43,513 nucleotides of DNA from Frankiales bacterium (GCA_025980465.1 JAICXJ010000027.1:1-43513), one strand, 5' to 3'. Shown: positions 1 through 8,120, counted from the first letter of the stretch. Program-made: numbers and translations. Notes: a model not told the origin generated them from the sequence alone.

Positions 1-697
1 ACCGCTTGCGTTCCAACATGTTCTTGAAGTCCATGTTGCCGCCGAAGTTCAGCTGGTAGGTGCGCAGCAGCTCGACACCACGATCTTCGAACAGCTTGGC
101 GAGCACGCGGTGAGTGATCGTCGCGCCGACCTGGCTCTTGATGTCGTCACCCACGATCGCGACGCCGGCGTCGGCGAACTTCTTCGCCCACACCGGGTCG
201 CTGGCGATGAACACCGGCAGCGCGTTGACGAAGGCGACCTTGGCGTCGATCGCGCACTGGGCGTAGAAGCGGTCTGCGTCCTCGCTACCGACCGGCAGGT
301 ACGAGACAAGCACGTCGACTCGTTCGTCCGTCAAGATCTGGACGACGTCCACCGGCTCGTCATCGGACTCCTCGATGACCTCGCGGTAGTAGTCACCGAG
401 GCCGTCGTAGGTGTGGCCGCGCTGGACGATCACACCCGACGGCGGGACGTCGGTGATGTGGATCGTGTTGTTCTCACTCGCGACGATCGCTTCGGAGAGG
501 TCGCGGCCGACCTTCTTCCCGTCGACGTCGAATGCCGCGACGAACTCGATGTCTCGGACGTGGTACCCGCCGAAGTCGACGTGCATCAGGCCTGGGACCC
601 GCGCCCCGGGGTCGGCGTTCTTGTAGAACTCAACGCCTTGGACGAGCGAGGAGGCGCAGTTGCCCACGCCAACAATGGCGACTCGGACGGAACCCAT
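1..697 (-). CDS. ino1: Inositol-3-phosphate synthase (MIPS), 3' part beyond window
   Basis: Cytosolic NAD-dependent enzyme that cyclises glucose 6-phosphate to 1L-myo-inositol 1-phosphate, the first step toward phosphatidylinositol, PI-mannosides and mycothiol. About 232 N-terminal residues are visible and the rest runs off the left edge; the family is about 360 residues long. The protein opens [20 protein letters not shown], with the GxGNCAS dinucleotide-binding loop at residues 9-16, and later shows the family stretches [25 protein letters not shown] and [10 protein letters not shown]. The ATG at 697 is preceded by AAGGAGA, which lies inside the end of the PadR gene. The two genes are 3 nt apart, so co-transcription and translational coupling are likely. 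The same pair, in the same order, is Rv0047c-Rv0046c in M. tuberculosis. Confidence 0.96.
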   Translation of the reverse strand, partial: MGSVRVAIVGVGNCASSLVQGVEFYKNADPGARVPGLMHVDFGGYHVRDIEFVAAFDVDGKKVGRDLSEAIVASENNTIHITDVPPSGVIVQRGHTYDGLGDYYREVIEESDDEPVDVVQILTDERVDVLVSYLPVGSEDADRFYAQCAIDAKVAFVNALPVFIASDPVWAKKFADAGVAIVGDDIKSQVGATITHRVLAKLFEDRGVELLRTYQLNFGGNMDFKNMLERKR

Positions 698-700
698 TAG

Positions 701-1363
701 CTACCGGTCTCCTTCAATTACAGAGGTCTTGGGGGTGAGGGCTGGGGAAGCGGTGGCAGTCCGTGAACCGGCTGCGCGGGGAGTCCTACGACGGGGCCGG
801 GCGGCAGGCGTTGAGCCGACCCGACCGGCGCGCTCGGTAGCGATGAGCTCGTTGAGCCACCGCACCTCCCGCTCCACCGATTCCAGACCGTGGCGCTGCA
901 GCTCGAGGGTGTAGCGGTCGAGCCGACCACGGGTTGTGCTCATCGACGAACTCGCGGCATCTTGCCGCTCCTCGAGACGGCTGCGCCGCCCTTCGAGGAT
1001 GCGCAGCCGCGTCTCGGCGTCGGTCTGCGCGAAAAAAGCGAATCGGACTCCGAAGGATTCGTCGTCCCATGCCGAAGGACCGCCCTCGGCGAGGAGCTCT
1101 TGCAGCCGCTCCTTGCCGTCGGCGGTCAGCTTGTATACGTGCTTCTTGCGGCGCCCAGGACCGGACTCGCTGGCACTGTCGTCGGAGGTGATGTAGCCGG
1201 CCTCCTGAAGCGCGCCGAGGCAGGGATAGAGGGTGCCGTAGGAAATCGCGCGGAACGGTCCGAGCACTCCCTTGAGCCGCTTGTTGAGCTCGTAGCCGTG
1301 CATCGGAGACTCGTGCAGCAGGCCGAGTACGGCGAGGTCGAGCACGCCGGACTTTCTGCTCAC
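701..1363 (-). CDS. PadR family transcriptional regulator
   Basis: PadR-type repressor of 220 residues. The N-terminal winged helix-turn-helix (about residues 7-85) has the family features LAVLGLLHESPMHGYEL and ISYGTLYPCLGALQEAGYI, followed by a wing with KKHVYKLTADGK. A second helical region (about 110-180), ending in long charged helices (RRSRLEERQ, REVRWLNELIA), is the usual dimerisation part. The last 40 residues are a basic, low-complexity tail (PAARPRRRTPRAAGSR). The GTG start at 1363 has GGAG 7-9 nt upstream. It is the first gene of the operon with ino1, and its own promoter region carries a perfect inverted repeat (see 1391-1425), so autorepression and control of inositol synthesis are likely inferences. 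It corresponds to Rv0047c by position. Confidence 0.93.
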   Translation of the reverse strand: MSRKSGVLDLAVLGLLHESPMHGYELNKRLKGVLGPFRAISYGTLYPCLGALQEAGYITSDDSASESGPGRRKKHVYKLTADGKERLQELLAEGGPSAWDDESFGVRFAFFAQTDAETRLRILEGRRSRLEERQDAASSSMSTTRGRLDRYTLELQRHGLESVEREVRWLNELIATERAGRVGSTPAARPRRRTPRAAGSRTATASPALTPKTSVIEGDR

Positions 1364-1390
1364 GTCAGGGTCTCCTCGGGTCTGTCATGC

Positions 1391-1425
1391 CGATGTATCG
1401 ACTTGATACATCGAATAAGATACAT
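1391..1425. promoter_or_regulatory. Putative PadR operator (9-bp inverted repeat plus extra half-site)
   Basis: CGATGTATC (1391-1399) and GATACATCG (1405-1413) form a perfect 9-bp inverted repeat with a 5-nt spacer. A third copy of the half-site GATACAT follows at 1419-1425, 14 nt from the right arm. The ATGT...ACAT form is what PadR-family dimers usually bind. The site lies between the PadR gene and DUF5318 and overlaps the predicted -10 and transcription start of the PadR-ino1 operon. Binding by the local PadR protein is inferred, not shown. Confidence 0.7.
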
Positions 1426-1445
1426 GCCGGATGACGGCAATGCAA
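1417..1445 (-). promoter_or_regulatory. Predicted promoter of the PadR-ino1 operon
   Basis: On the minus strand TTGCAT (1445-1440) is followed after exactly 17 nt by TATCTT (1422-1417), a good match to an actinobacterial vegetative promoter. The expected start of transcription, near 1410, falls inside the inverted repeat at 1391-1413. This leaves a leader of about 45 nt before the GTG start of the PadR gene. Confidence 0.55.
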
Positions 1446-1549
1446 ACGGCAGGTGTCTGGCCTCACCCGCCGGGCGCCGGCCGAGCGTGACCGCGCGGCT
1501 GTCGTAGAACTACCCGGATGACTCAGGTCGGCGGCGTACCCTCACCTCC

Positions 1550-1978
1550 GTGTTGTCGTCGAGCCCGGTGGTGGACGTCGTCGGCGCCCGGTGCGTCATC
1601 GACTACGCCCTGGCTCGTCGCGCCGTGTTGACCGGGCTCGCATCGGGCCGTATCCGTCCGGAGGACGCCTGCGACGCGCAGGTGTATCTGCGCCGCGCGG
1701 CGCGCTATCACGGCGAGCCGACTGATCAGCTGTGCCCGGTTTGTTCGGTCGATCAGTTGGTACACGTGAGCTATGCGTATGGCGAGTGCCTCGGCTCGGG
1801 CGCGAACGGTCGTGCCTGGCCCACCCGCGAGCTGTGCGCGATGGCGAGCGAGCTGGCCGAGTTCTCGGTCTTTGTCGTCGAGGTATGCCTCGGATGCGGC
1901 TGGAATCACCTCGTGACCTCGGCGGTGCTCGGCACCGGCGAAGCGGTGCGTCGACGACGATCCGGATCGCGCGGATGA
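1550..1978 (+). CDS. DUF5318 family protein
   Basis: Small actinobacterial protein of 142 residues and unknown function. It matches the DUF5318 pattern: N-terminal VIDYALARRAVL, a CPVC pair near residue 63, HVSYAYGECLG, and a second pair in CLGCGWNHL near residue 115. The four cysteines and the terminal His suggest a structural zinc site. The C-terminus is basic (RRRRSGSRG). The GTG at 1550 was taken as start; a TTG one codon later is also possible. The gene ends 13 nt before the PBP gene and is probably co-transcribed with it, as Rv0049 is next to ponA1 (Rv0050) in M. tuberculosis. The context suggests an envelope-related role, but nothing in the sequence proves it. Confidence 0.85.
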   Translation: MLSSSPVVDVVGARCVIDYALARRAVLTGLASGRIRPEDACDAQVYLRRAARYHGEPTDQLCPVCSVDQLVHVSYAYGECLGSGANGRAWPTRELCAMASELAEFSVFVVEVCLGCGWNHLVTSAVLGTGEAVRRRRSGSRG

Positions 1979-1991
1979 GGGATGCCATCTG

Positions 1992-4151
1992 TTGAGCGAG
2001 GCACTCGTGCGATTCGCTCCCCGTCCGAAGCATGTGCTGTGGGGACTCGGCGCCGCGGTCGTGGTGTTCGGCGTACTGATCGGGGTCGCCTACGCCCGCA
2101 CCACGATTCCGTCGCCGACGGCGCTCGCTGCCGAGCAGACCACCACGCTGTACTACAGCGACGGCAAGACGGTGCTGGCGCGGCTCGGCACCATCAACCG
2201 CACCGACGTGCCGCTCTCGCAGGTCCCGTTGTCGGTGCAGCATGCCGTCCTCGCCGCTGAGGACCGGCACTTCTACTCCGAGCCGGGCGTCTCACCCACC
2301 GGCATCATCCGCGCGCTGTTCGTCGACCTCAAGGGCGGCGACATCAGCCAGGGCGGCTCGACGATCACCCAGCAGTACGCCAAGAACGCCTATCTCTCCC
2401 CCAAGCGCACCCTCACTCGCAAGCTCAAAGAGATTTTCATCGCGACGAAGCTCGGCCAGTCGAAGTCGAAGGCGACGATCCTCGACGACTACCTGAACAC
2501 CGTGTACTTCGGGCGTGGTGCGTACGGGATCCAGGCGGCGTCAGTCGCCTACTTCGGCCACGGTGTGTCGAATCTGACGGTGTCGCAAGGCGCGCTGCTC
2601 GCGGCGGTCATTCGCGGACCGGGCTTGTACGACCCGCGGGCCGGGGCAGCCGCCAAGGTCGCCGGGCTGCAGCGCTGGCAGTACGTGATCAAAGGGATGC
2701 AGACCGAGGGGTGGCTCAGCCCGAAGAAGGCCGGCCGGCTGCGCTTCCCGAGCACTCAGCCGCTGAAGAAGGCTGAGCACGCCGCCTGCAGTACGACGCA
2801 GGCGAGCTGTTTCATCCGCGATGCCGTCGAGTACGAGCTGCGGACCAAGGACGGTCTGACGCAGAGCCAGCTCGACCTCGGTGGCTACAAGATCGTGACC
2901 ACGATCAGCAAGAAGGCCGAGGACGGTCTGGTCGCGGCGGAGCACAGCATCCTGCCGGCGAACAATCACGGCTCACCGGAGAGCGGAGCCGCCGCCGTCA
3001 AGCCCGGGGACGGCGCGATCGAGGCGCTGTACGGCGGCGCGAACTACTGCTCGCACGGCAAGCAGAACCAGGACGCATGCATCGACCTCTCCGGTGCGAC
3101 CGACGCCTGGGCCCGACCGCCGGGTTCATCGTTCAAGGCGTTCACGTTGATCGCGGCGCTGACCCACCATCCGCCTTACTCGCTCAACAGTCGTGTCAAC
3201 GGTCCGCCGACGGTCGTCGTGAACGGCACCACGATTCACAACTCGACTCCGGGCGAGACGTGTTTCAACTGCACGCTCAGCGACGCGTTTGCGCGGTCGA
3301 TCAACACCGTCTTCGTCCCGCTGGCGCAGACGGTCGGGCCGCAGCACGTCGTCAACGCGGCGTACGCAGCCGGTATCCCGACCACCCGCAACCTCGCGGC
3401 CGTCCCGGACATCACTCTCGGTCCTGACGACGTCTCGCCGCTGGATCTGGCCAACTCTTTCGCGACGATCGCCGCCAACGGCGTCCATGCCGACCCGTAC
3501 CTCGTGCAGTCGGTCACGACCAACAACGGCCAACGGATCTATCACCACAGCCCGCATCCGACCCGGGTCTTCTCGAAGGCCGTGATGTCCAACGAGATCT
3601 TCGCGATGACCAAGGTGCTCCAGCCAGGCGGTACGGCGTACGGGCATGCCCTGTCCGGCCGGCCGTCGGCCGGCAAGACCGGCACGACCGACCAGAACAC
3701 CAACGCGTGGTTCACCGGCTTCACCCCGCAGCTGTGCACGTCGGTGTGGATCGGAAACGTCAACCGCAACAAGACGGTCGCGGCGGGCGGGGTCGGCGAG
3801 GTCTTCGGTGGCACGCTGCCGGCCGAGATCTGGCAGTCCGCGATGAACGCTGCCCTGGCCGGTGCGCCGGTCCAGACCTTCCCAGCGCCGGTGGCCCTCG
3901 GCGGGTCGCCGATCCCCGGCGCCACATCGACCGGGGCCCCGGCGCCGACCAACGCGAGCACCGGGCCGCCCAGCTCTGCGACTGCAACCGCCACCGTCGC
4001 GCCGCCACCTCCGAGCCCGACGTTCACCGTGACGATTCCGCCGACCCAGACTCCGACCCCCCCGCCGACGGCGACGGCGAGCTCGACACCGGCCGTGACC
4101 TCGACGCCGAGCGCCGGCCACTTCCGTCGTACCTCGCGGCCCCGTCCCTGA
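1992..4151 (+). CDS. ponA: Class A penicillin-binding protein (bifunctional transglycosylase/transpeptidase), PonA1-like
   Basis: Membrane-anchored peptidoglycan synthase of 719 residues. A short cytoplasmic tail is followed by one membrane segment (about 14-34). The GT51 transglycosylase domain (about 75-260) shows AAEDRHFY with catalytic Glu90, GGSTITQQ at 121-128, RKLKEI and YLNTVYFGRGAYGI. The His usual in the first GT51 motif is a Glu here (residue 97). The transpeptidase domain has SSFK (Ser379, Lys382), SIN (436-438) and KTGT (562-565). The tail from about 640 is rich in Pro, Thr and Ser (PTQTPTPPPTA) and probably spans the cell wall; no PASTA repeat is present. The TTG start at 1992 has GAGGGA about 10 nt upstream. 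It is in the position of Rv0050 (ponA1), between DUF5318 and a GT87 gene. Confidence 0.96.
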   Translation: MSEALVRFAPRPKHVLWGLGAAVVVFGVLIGVAYARTTIPSPTALAAEQTTTLYYSDGKTVLARLGTINRTDVPLSQVPLSVQHAVLAAEDRHFYSEPGVSPTGIIRALFVDLKGGDISQGGSTITQQYAKNAYLSPKRTLTRKLKEIFIATKLGQSKSKATILDDYLNTVYFGRGAYGIQAASVAYFGHGVSNLTVSQGALLAAVIRGPGLYDPRAGAAAKVAGLQRWQYVIKGMQTEGWLSPKKAGRLRFPSTQPLKKAEHAACSTTQASCFIRDAVEYELRTKDGLTQSQLDLGGYKIVTTISKKAEDGLVAAEHSILPANNHGSPESGAAAVKPGDGAIEALYGGANYCSHGKQNQDACIDLSGATDAWARPPGSSFKAFTLIAALTHHPPYSLNSRVNGPPTVVVNGTTIHNSTPGETCFNCTLSDAFARSINTVFVPLAQTVGPQHVVNAAYAAGIPTTRNLAAVPDITLGPDDVSPLDLANSFATIAANGVHADPYLVQSVTTNNGQRIYHHSPHPTRVFSKAVMSNEIFAMTKVLQPGGTAYGHALSGRPSAGKTGTTDQNTNAWFTGFTPQLCTSVWIGNVNRNKTVAAGGVGEVFGGTLPAEIWQSAMNAALAGAPVQTFPAPVALGGSPIPGATSTGAPAPTNASTGPPSSATATATVAPPPPSPTFTVTIPPTQTPTPPPTATASSTPAVTSTPSAGHFRRTSRPRP

Positions 4152-4187
4152 CCTGCGAAGCGACCCGAGTACGGAAGACTCTGGCTC

Positions 4188-5732
4188 GTGCCGCCTGTCG
4201 CGCCTTCACGCGAGGATCCGACCGTCGGCGGTGCCAGCCAGCTGGTGGGCGGCCGCTGGGGTTCTCACGCGACAGGGCGCAGCTCATGGTGGTGGACGCC
4301 ACTGCGGGTCGCGCTCGGCCTGACGATCCTGTTCTGCGTCCTCGGCTACGCCCAGAAGTCGCTGTGTCTCACGCATCCCTATTCGAACGAGTACCAGTAC
4401 ACCCGGCTGTGTTACACCGACACCTACGTCCTCTACACCGCCGAGGGACTCAACGCGCGCCATGACGCGGCCGGCAACGTCAACGGCCGGATCTCGATCC
4501 CGTACCGGGACCACCCGGTCGAGTACCCACCGGTGATCGGCGGACTGATGTGGGCCGCGGGCGAGGTCACGATCCTGTTCCACCACGGCGATGGACCGGA
4601 TGTGAGCGGCGCCCACGCCACAACCTTCTTCGACGTCACGGCGTTAGGTCTCGCCGCGTGCGCGTTGCTCTCGACCTTCACCGTCGCGCAGCTCGCCGGC
4701 AGGCGCCGCCAGTGGGATGCGGTGATGGTCGCGGCGTCGCCGGTGTTGCTGATGCATGCCTTCACGAACTGGGATCTGGCGGCCGTTGCCCTCACCGGAC
4801 TGGGGCTGTACGCCTGGAGCCGTGGCTCGCCACTGTGGTGCGGCGTACTTCTCGGGGTCGGGATCGCCACCAAGCTGTATCCGCTGCTGGTGCTGGTCGC
4901 GCTCGTGATGTTGTGTTTGCGTGCCGTGAAAATCCGGGCTGCCGCGGTCGCGATCGGTGGCGCGATGGTCGGCGTCGCTGTGATGTATCTGCCGGCGATC
5001 CTGCTCTCCGACCGGACGCCGGCGAGTCTGTACAACAAGGCGTTTCTGTTTCCGGGTGGCTGCCCGACATCCCATCCGCTGCGTGGCTGGCGGTGGTTCC
5101 TCTCGCTGTCGCAGACTCGCGGCGCCGATTGGGGGAGTGTCTGGTTGGCACTGCGAACCTGGTTCTCTCACGGGCACATTGGCCGCGCGCTCAACCCGAC
5201 ACTCAAGTGTGGCGCGGCACCGTTTGACCTCAACGTGATCTCGCTGTTCACGGTTGCTGCAGTCATGGTCGCGGTGCTCGTCCTCGTGGCCGTGGCACCG
5301 CGTCGGCCGCGGGTCGCCTCGATCGCGTTCCTGCTGGTTGCCGGCTTCGTGATGTTCAACAAGGTCGACTCGCCGCAGTACGCGCTGTGGCTGGTGCCGC
5401 TCGCGGTCCTCGCGCGACCGCGGTGGGCGTCGATCCTGATCTGGCAGGTGAGCGAGGTCGCGCTCGGTGCGGCGAACCTGTATCAGCTCATTGCCCAGGA
5501 TCACAGCGATCAGGGTTTGCCAATCGACACTTACCTGCTCTTCATCGTGGTGCGCGACCTGATCCTGATCGGGCTGATGGTGCTTGTCGCCCGGGAGGTG
5601 ATGCGCCCGAGCCTGGACATTGTCCGCCGCGACGGTGTCGACGACCCGATCGGTGGCGTCCTGCTCGACGGCGACGCGGGGCGTGACGCGATTCCGGAAC
5701 CACCTGAGACGCCCGCCGTTGCGCCGGCATAG
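4188..5732 (+). CDS. GT87 family polyprenol-phosphate-sugar glycosyltransferase (Rv0051-like)
   Basis: Multi-pass membrane protein of 514 residues, with roughly ten hydrophobic segments. It belongs to the GT87 (DUF2029) group, whose characterised members are mannosyltransferases using polyprenyl-phosphate-mannose. Supporting stretches are RDHPVEYPPVIGGLMW in the first external loop, NWDLAAVALTGLGLY, GVGIATKLYPLLVL and NKVDSPQYALWLVPL, all typical of the family. The C-terminus is an acidic soluble tail (about 470-514). The GTG at 4188 starts 36 nt after the PBP stop, so the two are probably in one operon. The position matches Rv0051 in M. tuberculosis. The donor and acceptor here are not known; a cell-envelope glycan or lipid is the natural inference. 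Confidence 0.87.
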   Translation: MPPVAPSREDPTVGGASQLVGGRWGSHATGRSSWWWTPLRVALGLTILFCVLGYAQKSLCLTHPYSNEYQYTRLCYTDTYVLYTAEGLNARHDAAGNVNGRISIPYRDHPVEYPPVIGGLMWAAGEVTILFHHGDGPDVSGAHATTFFDVTALGLAACALLSTFTVAQLAGRRRQWDAVMVAASPVLLMHAFTNWDLAAVALTGLGLYAWSRGSPLWCGVLLGVGIATKLYPLLVLVALVMLCLRAVKIRAAAVAIGGAMVGVAVMYLPAILLSDRTPASLYNKAFLFPGGCPTSHPLRGWRWFLSLSQTRGADWGSVWLALRTWFSHGHIGRALNPTLKCGAAPFDLNVISLFTVAAVMVAVLVLVAVAPRRPRVASIAFLLVAGFVMFNKVDSPQYALWLVPLAVLARPRWASILIWQVSEVALGAANLYQLIAQDHSDQGLPIDTYLLFIVVRDLILIGLMVLVAREVMRPSLDIVRRDGVDDPIGGVLLDGDAGRDAIPEPPETPAVAPA

Positions 5733-6849
5733 TCGCGCGGTCGATCGCGAGACTGCCGGGACCTGGCTCGGGACGCGAGTCGGGGTCTGGCTGCTGGCCT
5801 TCGGCGGCGTCTGGATGCTGGGTAGCGAGACCGCCGGCAACGTGCCGTCGTACTTGTCCCGCTGGGAGCAGTGGGACACCCACCTGTTCATCGAGCTCGC
5901 CAAGTTCGGTTACCGGGGCTACCGGACCCACACCACGGACACCCACCTCGAGGCGTTCTTCCCGGGTGAGCCGCTGCTACTGCGGCTGGTCCATGTCGTC
6001 GTCCGCAACTGGGTGGCATCAGGTCTGTTGATCTCGGCGGTTGCCGGACTCGTGGCGGTCATCGCCCTCGGCCGTCTCGGTGAGATCGACGCCGGGAGGC
6101 CCGCCGGGTCGCGGGCGGTGCTGTACCTGGTGTTGTCGCCGTACGCGGTCTTCCTCGCCACCGGCTACTCCGAGGCGCTGTTCCTCGCGTTCGCGTTGCC
6201 CTCCTGGCTCGCGATGCGCCGAGGCCGGTGGGTCGCGGCCGGCGTGCTGGCCGGCGCCGCCGCGTTCACTCGTATCGACGGGCTGTTCCTCGGGATCGGC
6301 CTCGCGGTCGAGTGGCTCGTGATGGCTCGATGGCGAGTGGGAAGTCGTCGCCTTCGTGAGGGCGCCGCGCTGCTGATCCCGTGGCTGGTCACCGGCGGGT
6401 TTTTCCTTTATCTGCATGGAATCACCGGCGACTGGCTGGCGTGGAGCCATGCCCAGCGGGAGGGCTGGGGGCGCAACTTCACCGCGCCTTGGACGGCGTT
6501 TCGCACCTCATGGGATGCGGCACGGTCGCCGCTTCAGGGCGCTGCGTACGCGTGGTCGTTTCGCGCCGAGGTCGTGGCCGTGCTGTTGGGGGTCGCACTG
6601 ACCGTGGTGCTGCTCGTGACGCGGCGATGGGGCGAGGCGGTGTACGTCGGGATCCAGGTGTTCGCGCTGGCGACATCGTCGTACTACCTGTCCGTGGCGC
6701 GGTCGACGTTGCTGTGGTTCCCGCTGTGGTTGCTCCTGGCCCGGTGGTCGTTGTCGCGCCGCTGGCTGCATGTCGGATATCTGGCATTGGCCCCACCGCT
6801 GATGGCACTGGGAGTCATCGGGTTCACCACCGGGCACTGGGTCGGTTGA
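5683..6849 (+). CDS. PIG-V-like membrane mannosyltransferase
   Basis: Multi-pass membrane protein of 388 residues with about nine hydrophobic segments. The first external loop has RWEQWDTHLFIELAKFGY and then FFPGEPLLLRLV. These match the WD...H/F...A..GY and FFP..PLL hallmarks of the PIG-V (GPI mannosyltransferase 2-like) family, found in many actinobacteria as uncharacterised proteins. Other family-like stretches are YSEALFLAF and AAAFTRIDGLFL. The reading frame is open from 5620, but the GTG at 5683 gives a basic N-terminus directly before the first hydrophobic segment and overlaps the GT87 gene by only 50 nt. Overlap with GT87 argues for coupled expression of two lipid-linked-sugar transferases. 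Substrate unknown. M. tuberculosis lacks this gene at this locus. Confidence 0.8.
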   Translation: MTRFRNHLRRPPLRRHSRAVDRETAGTWLGTRVGVWLLAFGGVWMLGSETAGNVPSYLSRWEQWDTHLFIELAKFGYRGYRTHTTDTHLEAFFPGEPLLLRLVHVVVRNWVASGLLISAVAGLVAVIALGRLGEIDAGRPAGSRAVLYLVLSPYAVFLATGYSEALFLAFALPSWLAMRRGRWVAAGVLAGAAAFTRIDGLFLGIGLAVEWLVMARWRVGSRRLREGAALLIPWLVTGGFFLYLHGITGDWLAWSHAQREGWGRNFTAPWTAFRTSWDAARSPLQGAAYAWSFRAEVVAVLLGVALTVVLLVTRRWGEAVYVGIQVFALATSSYYLSVARSTLLWFPLWLLLARWSLSRRWLHVGYLALAPPLMALGVIGFTTGHWVG

Positions 6850-6863
6850 GGGACCATGGACCG

Positions 6864-7667
6864 GTGAGACGGCTCGCGGTGAGGACTGGGATCCTCGCCA
6901 CGCTGGCCGTCACGATGGGTCCGGCGGCAGCGCTCAACCCGACCCTGCTCGAGCCGGCAGCCGCCGCTTCCTGCTCCGTGGTGACGATCGCCGCGACACC
7001 GAAGACGGTGACGAAGTTGACCGTGTCGTCGGTGACGGTGACCGTCGGCGGCTGCGTGCAGTTCGCCAACACGACTGCGTTGCCGGTGCGGGTGACGGTG
7101 AGCGCGTCGTCGTATTCGGCGACCGTGCCGGCGAAGGGCACCACCACCGGCACCTCCAACTACGTCGTGACGAAGACGGTCACGGCCAGAGCCGTCAGCG
7201 GGCTGCGGTCAGGCAGCGGGACCATTACGGCTGCGCCCGCGAGCCCGAGCCCGAGCCCGAGCCATCCCTCGCCGCACCCGACCCGGTCCGCCTCGGCACA
7301 CCCGACCCCGACGGCGACCCCCTCGCGCCACCGGCACCGCGGTCACCGCCACAAGCACCGGGTGAAGGTCTCACTTCCGCCGCTGCCTCCGTTGCCCACC
7401 GGCGGGGGGACGGCACCGGCGCCTGGAACCAACCCGCTCGTCGCGCCGGGGCTCACCAGCAGCGCCGCCGCGGTCAGCCCGCCGGCGTCGGGATCGCGCA
7501 CCACGGCAGCAGCGACCGTGATCGAGCCGGGCACCGGTTCGAAGCGCGGGTTGCCGGCGCTCATCGCGGTGGTTGTCGTGATCGGACTGCTCGCGGCGTA
7601 TGGGCGGGTGGCGTTGAGCTATCTCCCGGCTGTGGATGACCGCGCCCGCCGCCGCCATCGCGCTTAG
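6864..7667 (+). CDS. Secreted, C-terminally membrane-anchored protein with Ser/Pro and His/Arg-rich stalk
   Basis: Unrecognised surface protein of 267 residues. The GTG at 6864, 14 nt after the preceding stop, gives a clear signal peptide (MRRLAVRTGILATLAVTMG, likely cleaved near PAAAASC, about residue 36). Residues 36-115 form a beta-rich domain of short Val/Thr strands (SSVTVTVGGCVQFANTTALP) containing two cysteines, loosely like a cupredoxin or Ig-type sandwich. Then come SPSPSPSHPSP repeats, the basic stretch RHRHRGHRHKHR, a Pro/Gly linker and one C-terminal membrane segment (ALIAVVVVIGLLAAY) with a basic cytoplasmic end. The His/Arg cluster could bind metal or anionic polymers. The gene follows two membrane glycosyltransferases, so a wall-spanning role is inferred. 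An upstream extension of this frame to 6381 lies within the PIG-V gene and is not real. Confidence 0.8.
   Translation: MRRLAVRTGILATLAVTMGPAAALNPTLLEPAAAASCSVVTIAATPKTVTKLTVSSVTVTVGGCVQFANTTALPVRVTVSASSYSATVPAKGTTTGTSNYVVTKTVTARAVSGLRSGSGTITAAPASPSPSPSHPSPHPTRSASAHPTPTATPSRHRHRGHRHKHRVKVSLPPLPPLPTGGGTAPAPGTNPLVAPGLTSSAAAVSPPASGSRTTAAATVIEPGTGSKRGLPALIAVVVVIGLLAAYGRVALSYLPAVDDRARRRHRA
7241..7263 (+). repeat. GAGCCC hexanucleotide tandem repeat in coding sequence
   Basis: Nearly four copies of GAGCCC encode the Ser-Pro repeat of the surface protein at 6864-7667. The tract keeps the frame only if whole units are gained or lost, so it could vary the stalk length by two residues per unit. Confidence 0.75.
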
Positions 7668-7723
7668 CCTCAGGTCCGGATCCGCTGCTAGCCTGGGCCG
7701 CGCTCGACGCAGAGCAGCCTCCT

Positions 7724-7790
7724 GTCACAACCTGCTGCCAGATTTGCTGGCAGTCGCGGCTGTGACCGCCTCGTCACCACCGTGGTGACG
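7724..7790 (+). promoter_or_regulatory. Structured 5' leader of rpsF (possible S6:S18 autoregulatory element)
   Basis: Two hairpins lie just upstream of rpsF. The first has an outer stem GTCACA (7724-7729) with TGTGAC (7761-7766) enclosing CTGCCAG (7735-7741) with CTGGCAG (7747-7753) around a 5-nt loop. The second is CGTCACCA (7772-7779) paired with TGGTGACG (7783-7790) around CCG. The next bases (TGCACCGAG) again contain CACCG, ahead of the AGAGGAGG ribosome-binding site (7803-7810). Leaders of rpsF operons are known to bind the S6:S18 complex through a CCG-containing structure, so autoregulation is a reasonable inference. Part of this region could instead terminate transcription from the upstream genes. 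Confidence 0.5.
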
Positions 7791-7822
7791 TGCACCGAGT
7801 CCAGAGGAGGTGGGTTGCACGC

Positions 7823-8113
7823 ATGCGTCACTACGAACTGATGGTCATCCTCGATCCTGATCTCGAGGAGCGCACCGTCGCCCCGTCGCTCGATCAGTTC
7901 CTCGGCGTCATTCGCCAGGCCGGCGGCTCGGTGGAGAACGTCGACGTCTGGGGCCGCCGCCGGCTGGCCTACGAGATCGGCCACAAGGTCGAGGGAATCT
8001 ACGCCGTCCTGGATGTGACCGCTGAGCCTGCCGCAGTGAAGGAACTCGACCGGCAGCTCAACCTCAATGAAGCCGTGCTGCGCACCAAGGTGCTGCGGCC
8101 GGACACGAAGTAG
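7823..8113 (+). CDS. rpsF: 30S ribosomal protein bS6
   Basis: Ribosomal protein of 96 residues, the normal length, that sits on the 30S platform and binds 16S rRNA with bS18. It has the family start [16 protein letters not shown], the central [10 protein letters not shown] and the end [13 protein letters not shown]. The open frame extends to 7790, but the ATG at 7823 matches the conserved N-terminus and follows AGAGGAGG by 12 nt. It is the first gene of rpsF-ssb-rpsR-rplI. Confidence 0.97.
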   Translation: MRHYELMVILDPDLEERTVAPSLDQFLGVIRQAGGSVENVDVWGRRRLAYEIGHKVEGIYAVLDVTAEPAAVKELDRQLNLNEAVLRTKVLRPDTK

Positions 8114-8120
8114 GCGCGCG

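Noticed and set aside
3126-4121. 331-codon minus-strand frame opposite the PBP gene
   Set aside because: Antisense to a clear transpeptidase domain; composition Arg/Gly-rich without motif.
6381-6863. Upstream extension of the surface-protein frame
   Set aside because: It runs inside the PIG-V-like gene and destroys the signal peptide; the GTG at 6864 is the better start.
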